NCBI GenBank assembly: GCA_024637155.1
Contig: JAGXFR010000058.1
Span: 21,423 to 85,422, forward strand
Direction: 5' to 3'
Origin: Burkholderiaceae bacterium
GTDB lineage: Bacteria; Pseudomonadota; Gammaproteobacteria; Burkholderiales; Burkholderiaceae_E
Length of the DNA stretch: 64,000 bases
Both the position numbers and the translations under genes were made by a program. Under the pieces are notes generated by a model. It had not been told where the DNA came from. It did not search any database and saw only the letters and a program-made list of their open reading frames with translations. This document shows, one piece after another, positions 18,545-25,809 of the stretch (within the stretch, counting starts at the first letter, position 1; each line of letters starts with the position of its first letter).

Positions 18545-19237
18545 TTGCTCAATGCTCCGATCGAGGTGCAGACCTTCCTTGCCAATGTCCCGCTGTTTCG
18601 GGGACTGGCAGGCGACGAGATCGATCGTATCGCCCAGAACACGCAGCAGGTGCGCGCGGAAAAAGGGGAGATCCTGTTTCATCGCGGCGATCCCGCAATG
18701 GGCTTCTACATCGTGGTTTTCGGCCAGATCAAGCTCGCCTTCAACTCGCCGCGCGGCGATGAAAAGGTGGTGGACCTCAACGGTCCGGGGCGGAGTTTCG
18801 GCGAGGCGGTGATGTTCATGGAACGACCGCACGTCGTGACCGCGCAGGCGATCTCCGACTCGCTGCTGCTGTTCGTCGGTCGCGAGGCGGTGTTCGAGGA
18901 ACTCGAGCGCGACCCGAAGTTCGTGCGCCGCATGATTGCCGGGCTCTCGGCCCGGTTGCATGGGCTGATGCGTGACTTGGAGAACGATTCGCTGCGCTCC
19001 GGCACGCAGCGGGTCATCGGTTATCTCCTGCGCGACAGCGAGGATGTCGGGGAGGCCGAGGGCGCGCTGGAAGTCACCTTGTCCGCGAACAAGGGGGTGA
19101 TTGCCTCGCGCCTGAGCCTCACCCAGGAGACCTTCTCGCGCATTCTCCACGACCTTGCCGAGCGCAATCTGATCGAAGTGCGCGGCCGCGCGATCTCCAT
19201 CTCCGACGTCGCGAAGTTGCGCGCCTTTCTCGACTAG
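18545..19237 (+). CDS. Crp/Fnr family regulator, DNR-like
   Basis: A 230-residue regulator with an N-terminal cyclic-nucleotide-binding-like beta-roll (FRGLAGDEIDRIAQ, GEILFHRGDPAMGFYIV), a dimerisation helix and a C-terminal winged helix (SRLSLTQETFSRILHDL recognition region). The preferred start is TTG at 18545, seven bases after AGAGGA; an in-frame TTG at 18476 overlaps dnaB. There are no Cys residues, so it cannot hold the FNR [4Fe-4S] cluster. That fits heme- or NO-sensing DNR-type or CRP-type members. It converges with the respiratory cluster, whose first gene has a TTGAC-N4-GTCAA site upstream, so it is the obvious candidate regulator. Confidence 0.88.
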   Translation: MLNAPIEVQTFLANVPLFRGLAGDEIDRIAQNTQQVRAEKGEILFHRGDPAMGFYIVVFGQIKLAFNSPRGDEKVVDLNGPGRSFGEAVMFMERPHVVTAQAISDSLLLFVGREAVFEELERDPKFVRRMIAGLSARLHGLMRDLENDSLRSGTQRVIGYLLRDSEDVGEAEGALEVTLSANKGVIASRLSLTQETFSRILHDLAERNLIEVRGRAISISDVAKLRAFLD

Positions 19238-19455
19238 TCGGGCGGCAGTTCCCAGATCAGGATTTCGAAGCGCCCGTCGGGAAAGTTCTCGGCCCGGTAG
19301 GCGTAGCGATTGCGCTCGAGAAACCGGTACAGCGGGAACGGCTCCTGGTGGATGATGAGTTTCATCTGCTCTCCCAGCGCGAGTTCGGTCAACGCGTCGA
19401 CGACGCGTTCGAACGGCTCGGGGTGGGGCAGACCACGGGCATCGACGATCTTCAT
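19234..19455 (-). CDS. DUF2249 domain protein
   Basis: A 73-residue cytosolic protein with the TusA-like DUF2249 pattern: VDARGLPHPEPFERV, then a helix, then KLIIHQEPFPLYRFL. Members often sit beside nitric oxide or oxygen respiration genes, and their biochemical role is unsettled. The start overlaps the ctaA stop (ATGA). The stop shares a CTAG palindrome with the convergent Crp/Fnr gene stop. It is the last gene of the respiratory cluster. Confidence 0.85.
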   Translation of the reverse strand: MKIVDARGLPHPEPFERVVDALTELALGEQMKLIIHQEPFPLYRFLERNRYAYRAENFPDGRFEILIWELPPD

Positions 19456-20378
19456 GGTTCCTCCTGTGTTGCGCACTGCCGCCCCGACAGACCGACGGTC
19501 GCGCCCAGCAGCAGCGCGGCACACAGGTTGTGCAGGAGCATCAGCGGCAATGGAAACTGCGCGACGGTCATGCTCGCGCCCAGCACCCCCTGCAGACCCA
19601 GCACGCCGAGCAGGAACCAGCCGCGGGCGGCCGCGCCGGGGCCGCGCCGGATGGCGCCGAGCGCCAGCACCCCCAGCATCGCCGCTACGAGGAGTGCGCC
19701 GTAGCGGTGGGCCATGACCAGCGCGCCGAGCGCGGCGGATCCCACATCGGCTGCGGGCGACGCGAAGAACGGGTCGAACAGCCGCCAGTCGGCATCGGGC
19801 CACCAGCGGCCGGCGCACTTGGGCAGCGTGTCGCACGCGAGCACCGCGCGGCGCGCGCCGATCATCCCGCCCAGTGCGATCTGCACCGTGAGCGCGGCCA
19901 GCGCGAGCCGATGCACGGCCGCTCCGGCCCCGGTGGCGCGACTGCCCTGATGCAGCCACCACAGCAGCGCGAACAGGGCCATGCCGCCGAGCAGATTGCC
20001 GATGGTGACCGCCGGGAGAGGCGACGGCGTGATCTGACCGAGCCAGGCGAGGAATCCGGCAAGACCCACGGTGGCGACGGCCGCCCCGCGCTCCCACGCG
20101 CCACGCAGCGCGTCCCAGCCCAGAAACAAGATCAGCAGCAGCACGATCCCCGCCGCACTTGCCGCAACGCGGTGCAAGGCGCGCGCCCAGAACAGCGGCG
20201 AGCGCTCGGGAATCAACTGTCCGGCCGCGGGGCTGGCGGCGCCGCTGCCGTAGCAGGCCGGCCAGTCGGTACAGCCGAACCCGGCCTGCGACAGGCGAAT
20301 ATACGCGCTGGTCGTGGTGATGAGCAGCACCAGCAGCAGCGCGGCGAGCACCAGCCAGCGCATTGCTCCGGGCCTCAT
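19452..20378 (-). CDS. ctaA: heme A synthase, CtaA/COX15 type
   Basis: A 308-residue membrane protein with about eight TM helices. It oxidises heme O to heme A. The COX15 features seen are YIRLSQAGFGCTDWPACYG in the first loop, ALHRVAAS, MAHRYGALL and LLHNLCAALL, which supply the conserved His residues. The ATG at 20378 is chosen because it opens just before the first TM helix. It is coupled to a 23-codon micro-ORF upstream and to DUF2249 downstream. Its place in the cluster suggests that an a-type heme serves one of the heme-copper proteins encoded upstream. Confidence 0.9.
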   Translation of the reverse strand: MRPGAMRWLVLAALLLVLLITTTSAYIRLSQAGFGCTDWPACYGSGAASPAAGQLIPERSPLFWARALHRVAASAAGIVLLLILFLGWDALRGAWERGAAVATVGLAGFLAWLGQITPSPLPAVTIGNLLGGMALFALLWWLHQGSRATGAGAAVHRLALAALTVQIALGGMIGARRAVLACDTLPKCAGRWWPDADWRLFDPFFASPAADVGSAALGALVMAHRYGALLVAAMLGVLALGAIRRGPGAAARGWFLLGVLGLQGVLGASMTVAQFPLPLMLLHNLCAALLLGATVGLSGRQCATQEEP

Positions 20379-20446
20379 GCCAGCAGGTCCTGCGCGCGGA
20401 CCCGGGAGAGGCGGCGCGTGTCGGGGACTTGGATCGTCATTTGCAT
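20375..20446 (-). other. 23-codon micro-ORF coupled to ctaA
   Basis: Between the cytochrome b-reductase fusion gene and ctaA there is a short frame (MQMTIQVPDTRRLSR...) whose TGA overlaps the ctaA ATG as ATGA. It has no TM helix and no strong ribosome binding site. It may be a coupling leader or chance; I cannot claim a product. Confidence 0.3.
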
Positions 20447-20449
20447 CGC

Positions 20450-22345
20450 TCAGGTGCCCGCCGCCACGAAGGCGTCGGAGAAGCAATACTCGTCGGCGAG
20501 ACCCTGCCGGAGAAAGGCGGGGAACGCGGCGTCCACCATCTGTGCCGAGCCGCAGACATAGACTTCGAAGCCGCGGAGGTCGGGGAAATCGTCCAGGATC
20601 GCCTGGTGCACGAGTCCGGTGCGCCCCGTCCAGTGATCACCGGGTGCGGACTCCGAGATCACCGGCACGAACCGGAAGGTTCGGTGTTCCCGCTGCCAGC
20701 GCTCGGCGAGCGACATCATGTAGAGATCGGCGGGCCGTCGAACCCCCCAGTAGAGCAGCATGGGCCGGGACATTCCGCGATGAAAGGCGTCCTCGACAAT
20801 GCTCTTGATCGGCGCGAAACCGGTTGCGCCGGCGACGAAGATGATCGGCCGCTCGCTCTCGCGCAGGGTGAACGAGCCCAGCGGTCCTTCGCAGCGCAGT
20901 TCGTCACCGACCGCCATGCCCGAGAACACGTGGGTCGTGAAGAGGCCTCCGGCGATCAGGCGGACATGCAATTCGATGAACTCGCTGCGATGCGGCGGAT
21001 TGGCGAACGAAAAGGCGCGGCGCTGTCCGTCCTCCAGCAGGATGTTGATGTACTGACCCGCGATGAAGGGAATGCGCTCGCCGGGGGGCAGCGCAACGAG
21101 GATCCGCATCACTTCGTCGGACAGGCGCTCCATGCCGTGCACTCGCCCGCGGAGGGTGTGCAGGGTTGCCGCCGAATTCGCATCGACCGGTTCGTATTCG
21201 ATCTCCAGGTCGGAGTTCGGAACGGCGCAGCACATGAGCGCCTGCCCGGCCGCTTTCTGCGCTTCGGTCAGCGCGTTCGGCTGCGCCGCCCCATGCTCGA
21301 CGCTGCCATGCAGCACCGTGCACCTGCATTTTCCGCATGCTCCATTGCGGCATTCGAAGGGCAGGGCGATCTCCGTACGCAGCCCCGCTTCGAGGATCGT
21401 TTCTCCCCGCCGGATGGCGAGCTTGCGTCCGTCGGGGTGCAGCCACACGTGGAATTCGCGCCTGGCGCTGCGGCGCCACGTCGGTGGCAGCCACGGGAGG
21501 GCAATGAAGAGCGCTGTCGCGGCAACGAGAAGGAGCCACACCTGGCCCATCGGCCATAGGTAGAGCAGCGGGAAGACCGCCAGGTAGAACCAGTCGAATG
21601 CAAGTTCGCCGGGTACCGCGCCGAAATCGGCAGCGCCGCCCTGGCTCAGCGCGGGCCGGACCAGTGAGAGGGCAAGCAGCGTGAGCAGCAGGCAGGCCAT
21701 GATCGGCCGCGGCGGCTGGGTCCTCGCCTTGGGGACGCGCTGCACATGGATCCACATCAGCAGCAGCACGAGCAGGGGCAGGCCGATGTGAAGAAAGGAC
21801 AGCAGCGAGAAGAAGCGATCGTTGACGCTCGTCTGATAGATGAAGTTGCGAATCAGGGCGCCGTCGAAGATCGGCAGCCAGTCGAGCCACTCGAAGCTCG
21901 CGACGACCACGAACTGCGCCAGGCTGTCCCACGGCAGCATGTAGCCGTTGATTCCGGAGACGTAGACCAGCCAGATCAGAATCACTCCGGTCATCCACGA
22001 GAACCAGCGAAAACCGCGAAACCGGTCGAAGGCGAAGTGGCGCAGCATGTGCACGAGCATGGTCAGGACCATTGCGTCGGAGGCATAGCGGTGAACGCTG
22101 CGCAGGATGCCGCCGACGTAGCGCTGATCCTCGCTCAGCGCCTGCACGGATGCATAGGCATCCGCCACACTCGTCTCGAAGAAGATGTAGAGATACAGCC
22201 CGCTCACCGTGATGATCCAGAACAGAAAGAAACTCATGGCGCCGAGGTGATAGAGCGGGTTGAGCGGGTCGCCGAAGGCGGCGTTGAACAACGCCTCGAC
22301 GCGCATGAACAGCCAGCGCAGGCCGCGTTGCAGGCGTACGGTCAT
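20450..22345 (-). CDS. cytochrome b - [2Fe-2S] ferredoxin - FAD/NAD(P)H reductase fusion protein
   Basis: A 631-residue protein with three modules. Residues 1-290 are a bc1/b6-like cytochrome b: heme-ligand pairs H85/H99 and H186/H200 (both 14 apart), and FDWFY at 250-254 roughly where complex III has PEWY. Residues 300-385 are a plant-type [2Fe-2S] ferredoxin with C332, C337, C340 and C372. Residues 395-631 are a ferredoxin reductase with RAFSFANP (443-450, FAD), GATGFAP (506-512, NAD(P)H) and CGSAQ near 600. The order ferredoxin-then-reductase resembles oxygenase reductases, but the cytochrome b fusion is unusual. A route NAD(P)H to FAD to FeS to heme b is likely; direction is unknown. The start overlaps the upstream stop. 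Confidence 0.88.
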   Translation of the reverse strand: MTVRLQRGLRWLFMRVEALFNAAFGDPLNPLYHLGAMSFFLFWIITVSGLYLYIFFETSVADAYASVQALSEDQRYVGGILRSVHRYASDAMVLTMLVHMLRHFAFDRFRGFRWFSWMTGVILIWLVYVSGINGYMLPWDSLAQFVVVASFEWLDWLPIFDGALIRNFIYQTSVNDRFFSLLSFLHIGLPLLVLLLMWIHVQRVPKARTQPPRPIMACLLLTLLALSLVRPALSQGGAADFGAVPGELAFDWFYLAVFPLLYLWPMGQVWLLLVAATALFIALPWLPPTWRRSARREFHVWLHPDGRKLAIRRGETILEAGLRTEIALPFECRNGACGKCRCTVLHGSVEHGAAQPNALTEAQKAAGQALMCCAVPNSDLEIEYEPVDANSAATLHTLRGRVHGMERLSDEVMRILVALPPGERIPFIAGQYINILLEDGQRRAFSFANPPHRSEFIELHVRLIAGGLFTTHVFSGMAVGDELRCEGPLGSFTLRESERPIIFVAGATGFAPIKSIVEDAFHRGMSRPMLLYWGVRRPADLYMMSLAERWQREHRTFRFVPVISESAPGDHWTGRTGLVHQAILDDFPDLRGFEVYVCGSAQMVDAAFPAFLRQGLADEYCFSDAFVAAGT

Positions 22346-23727
22346 CGCGTGGCTCCTCTGCGGGCGCTGCGCACGGAGCGGATCACCACGACGAGGAACA
22401 GCAGGCCGCCGAGGATGGCGATCAGTCCTCCCAGGCCCATCAGGCCCATGCCCGCGATCTCGCCGCTGCTTCTGAGCACCTGTTCGGCGCCCGCCACCTT
22501 GCGTTGCACTCCGTAGCCGCCGGACCACACCAGGCCGGCGACGTGCATCAGTTGTCCCCCGCCATAGGCGATCGGCTGCCAGGTGGCGAGCTTGCCCACG
22601 GGCGCCGCGTAACCGAGTTGCGGCAGCAGGTGGTAGACCAATCCCATCAGGGCGAGCGTCACGCCGACGATCGAGCCGTGGTAATGGGCGGGGATCTTGA
22701 CGTTGTTGCCGCTGATGAAGATGCCGATGACGCCCCCCACGGCAAAGAGGAGGACTGAGCAAAGGAGTGCCGCGCGCAGTGGCTTTGCCTCCTCGCTCAT
22801 GTTCAGCGGCGGGCGCAACGCCACTAGCACCGCCAGGCTCATCGGCAGGATTGCCAGTCCGCCGCCCAGGCGCATGGCCCAGGTCAGGAGCGCGCGGTGC
22901 TCGACCGAAGCCACGTCATGGGCGACGTAGGCGTAGGGGGTGACGAAGACGCAGACGAGCGCGAGCAGGAACATCAGCAGTGCCACGCGCGGGCTCAACG
23001 GCACGCGCGCGCCGCAGGCGCTGATGAGCCAGACCCACGCCACCAGCATCAGCAGCGTCCAGGTGAACTGCAGCGCGTGTCCGCCACCCCAGAAGAGGAT
23101 CTCGAAATACGCCTTGCCCGCCAATGAAGCGGGAACCACTGCATAGGACCAGGCGAAGGCACCCACCGCCACGGCGGCCGAAACGGCCGCGGCATTCAGG
23201 CCGAAGCGCAGCGCACCGCCCCCGTCGAAGCGCAGCCCCAGGACCGGGGCGAGCACCAGGCTACGCAGCACCAGCGCCGTGAAACCGGCGCCGAACACAA
23301 GGAGCCCGCCGAGGAAGATCGGATCGTTCAGCACCGGGATGTAGTTCGCCATGATCGGCGTCCCGCGTCCGACGAAGGGAGCGAGCGACATGAACGCGAC
23401 CCCGAGCGCGCAGGTCCACAGCGCAAGCCAGCCCCACCGGAGAGCCTGCGCTGCGCTGTTGATGCTCCACAGCATGCCGGCGATCGCGGTGAACCACACC
23501 AGCACGGACAAGTCGACATGGGCCACCAGTGCGACGTGGAAGAAGTCGGCGACGGGAAACAGGTCGCGCAAGCCCGGCGTGCGCGAGAGCACCAGGAAGA
23601 TCGAGAATACGCCGGAGGCGATCAGTGCAAACAGGCCCAGCCATAACCATGCGCGCGCGAGCGCCTGACGCGGGCGATCCGGTGGCGGCAAGGTATAGCC
23701 GGGGGACGGTGTCTGCGTGCGGCTCAT
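22342..23727 (-). CDS. divergent heme-copper oxidase/NO reductase subunit I-like protein
   Basis: A 461-residue protein with about 12 TM helices. Family landmarks: H70 in VALVAHVDLSV (low-spin heme), H217 in WGGGHALQF (CuB), and PAHYHGS with H348 and H350 (high- and low-spin heme ligands). At the helix VII position where oxidases have AHH, it reads A-H270-D271, so one CuB His appears to be Asp. There is no Tyr four residues after H217 (F221 instead). It therefore does not look like a normal oxygen reductase; NO reductase or another role is possible. It lies between the 167-residue anchored protein and the reductase fusion, overlapping both. Confidence 0.82.
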   Translation of the reverse strand: MSRTQTPSPGYTLPPPDRPRQALARAWLWLGLFALIASGVFSIFLVLSRTPGLRDLFPVADFFHVALVAHVDLSVLVWFTAIAGMLWSINSAAQALRWGWLALWTCALGVAFMSLAPFVGRGTPIMANYIPVLNDPIFLGGLLVFGAGFTALVLRSLVLAPVLGLRFDGGGALRFGLNAAAVSAAVAVGAFAWSYAVVPASLAGKAYFEILFWGGGHALQFTWTLLMLVAWVWLISACGARVPLSPRVALLMFLLALVCVFVTPYAYVAHDVASVEHRALLTWAMRLGGGLAILPMSLAVLVALRPPLNMSEEAKPLRAALLCSVLLFAVGGVIGIFISGNNVKIPAHYHGSIVGVTLALMGLVYHLLPQLGYAAPVGKLATWQPIAYGGGQLMHVAGLVWSGGYGVQRKVAGAEQVLRSSGEIAGMGLMGLGGLIAILGGLLFLVVVIRSVRSARRGATR

Positions 23728-24227
23728 TGCAGCGTGATCCCGCCGGCGCTCGGGTTGAAATCGATGACCAGCACCTTGCCGGGTTGCAGGGTCACGATTT
23801 CCTCGCGGCGGTAGTTGAATCCCTGCTCGCGCGCGTCGTCTTTGACGCGAACTGCGAGACGGTGTTCCCCGGCGCGCACCGGGAGTCGGTGATAGACGGA
23901 CGAGGCGCCATCCTTCGACAGGCCCGAAGGGGTGGCCACCTGCCGGTATACGGTGGCGCCGTCGAGATCAATCTCGACGCTGACCGGCGAGCGCTCGCGC
24001 GGGCAGTCCAGGGGGTTGCGCATGTTCGGCGCCATCTGCGCCAGCTCCTGCGCGCTGCGCTCGCGACATGGTGAAACGAGTCCGCCCTGGTGGCTGAAGC
24101 TGAGCTTGATCAGCGCCTGGTCGGCCGGCAGGTGCCGGTACGTCGGAAGGCCGGAGAACGTGCCGATGATCAGCGCGAAGAGCCCATAGAGCAGCGCCTG
24201 CCCCATCCAGGAAACGATCCTAGCCAT
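23724..24227 (-). CDS. membrane-anchored periplasmic protein of unknown function
   Basis: A 167-residue protein not recognised. One N-terminal TM anchor (about residues 8-27) is followed by a beta-rich domain, predicted periplasmic. Two cysteines (C54 and C75) lie in similar contexts, PCRERS and DCPRERS, and could form a disulfide or bind metal. It overlaps both neighbours (8 bp with the MvhD fusion upstream, ATGA with the subunit I-like gene downstream), so it is probably an accessory or assembly subunit of this complex. Confidence 0.75.
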   Translation of the reverse strand: MARIVSWMGQALLYGLFALIIGTFSGLPTYRHLPADQALIKLSFSHQGGLVSPCRERSAQELAQMAPNMRNPLDCPRERSPVSVEIDLDGATVYRQVATPSGLSKDGASSVYHRLPVRAGEHRLAVRVKDDAREQGFNYRREEIVTLQPGKVLVIDFNPSAGGITLQ

Positions 24228-25809
24228 GCGCCTTTGCCCTTTTCGATGCCACGACCGGGTTCGGGTTGCGCTCCGGATGATGCGATGGCGCGCCCGCCAC
24301 GGCACGCTGCAGTTCGGCGAGCGCAGTGGCCAGCTCGGCCTCCTCGCCCCGGTCGGCCCAGGCTGCGTGCACAAGCTTGCCGGTGGGGATGGCGCGCAGA
24401 CGGGGCTCACGAATTCCGGCGAGACGCTCTTTGGTCCAGCGATTGCCCAGACGGAAGGCACAGCCGCCCGCTCGGCAGCCGGTCACCAGCACGCCCCCGG
24501 CGCCCCCGCGCAACGCGTACTCGACGAAGGAGGGCGGCAGATTGCCGGCGCACGGCAGGCTGAGCCCAGCCACGTCCGCGCCGACCATCTGCATCACATC
24601 TGCTCCCTGGGCGCAGCCGAAGACGACGATCCCGCCGGTGCTGTGCACCCGGGCCAGTCCAGCGTCCAGTTCCTCGCGCAGTGCGCGGATCGGACGGTGC
24701 GGCATGTCGATCCCGCTCACCAGTTCGGCGGTGCGACCGAACGGGGTGGACGTCGGGCAGGCCCCCGCGCAGATGCCGCAGCTGGCGCAGAGAGCGGGGT
24801 TCACCTGGGCGAGATTCCGGCCCGGGATGGCATTCGGGTGCGGCACCATGATGATGGCTGCGTAGGGGCAATCGGCAAAGCACCGTCGGCAGCCGTTGCA
24901 CTGGTCCGGGTGGACTGCCGCGACCGGAGCGGCGGGGCGCTGCGGCAGGGCCGGCAGAAGCAGCAGGAGCAGGGTCGCCACCGCGACTACGGCCCACACG
25001 GCGCCGGCCGAGGTGCCGTACATCAGCGGCTGCCAGAAGAGGTAGAACCAGTCGAGCGCGAGCGGACCCGGAACACGGGAAAGATCGGCTGCAGCGGCGC
25101 TGGCGACGGGAAGCGCGAGGGACAGGCCCAGCAAGGCAAGGAGCGAGCCTGCGCTCAGCGCCCGCGGGGGCAGGATTTCGGCGTGGCTGATGCGCTGGAT
25201 GTGGAACCACAGCCCGAAGATCAGCAGCAGCGGCACGCCGAGATGAACGAAAACGAAAAGCGAGAACAGCCGGTCGCTGACGGCGCCTGCACTCAGGAAG
25301 TTGCGCGTCAGCGGGGTGGCGAAGATGGGCAGCCAGTCGAGCCATTCCGCAGTCGCGGTCGCAGAGAACTGCGCGAGTTCATCCCATCTCAGCCAGATCC
25401 CGACGACGCCGGAAATGTAGAGGAACCACAGCAACGGTATGCCGGTGAGCCAGGAGAAGTGGCGAAATCCGCTGTAGCGCCCGAGGACCCATTCCCGCAG
25501 CAGGTGCAGCAGCGTGACCACCACGAAGGCGTCGGCCGCGTAGCGGTGAAGGCTGCGCAGCACGCCACCGAGGTACCACTGCTCATGCGTGAGCCAACCG
25601 ATGGAGCGATGCACGCCCTCCACGGAGGTGTCGAGGGCCGCGTACAGATAGGCGCCGGTGAGGGCCAGAACCCAGAAGAGCAGGAACCCGAGTGCGCCGA
25701 GATGGCGCCATGGATTCAGTGCGGCGCCAAAGGCCCCATCGAAGACGTGCTCGATTCGACGGTAGGCGGTCAACGCCGCGTTGGCGTGGTCGGTGGGTGC
25801 GACGCGCAT
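24220..25809 (-). CDS. cytochrome b - 2x[4Fe-4S] ferredoxin - MvhD-like fusion protein
   Basis: A 529-residue protein. Residues 1-290 are a cytochrome b module paralogous to that of the reductase fusion: heme ligands H88/H102 and H189/H203, and LDWFY at 252-256. Residues 300-355 hold two [4Fe-4S] motifs (C304/C307/C310/C314 and C341/C344/C347/C351). Residues 390-470 resemble MvhD/FrhD, the [2Fe-2S] subunit linking hydrogenase to heterodisulfide reductase, with C420, C445 and C450 conserved in LPCAG and TGCRAGGC. No hydrogenase or Hdr gene is nearby. The ATG at 25809 overlaps the Sco stop (TGATG). A role in electron transfer between quinone or heme and a soluble FeS partner is inferred. Confidence 0.87.
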   Translation of the reverse strand: MRVAPTDHANAALTAYRRIEHVFDGAFGAALNPWRHLGALGFLLFWVLALTGAYLYAALDTSVEGVHRSIGWLTHEQWYLGGVLRSLHRYAADAFVVVTLLHLLREWVLGRYSGFRHFSWLTGIPLLWFLYISGVVGIWLRWDELAQFSATATAEWLDWLPIFATPLTRNFLSAGAVSDRLFSLFVFVHLGVPLLLIFGLWFHIQRISHAEILPPRALSAGSLLALLGLSLALPVASAAAADLSRVPGPLALDWFYLFWQPLMYGTSAGAVWAVVAVATLLLLLLPALPQRPAAPVAAVHPDQCNGCRRCFADCPYAAIIMVPHPNAIPGRNLAQVNPALCASCGICAGACPTSTPFGRTAELVSGIDMPHRPIRALREELDAGLARVHSTGGIVVFGCAQGADVMQMVGADVAGLSLPCAGNLPPSFVEYALRGGAGGVLVTGCRAGGCAFRLGNRWTKERLAGIREPRLRAIPTGKLVHAAWADRGEEAELATALAELQRAVAGAPSHHPERNPNPVVASKRAKAHG

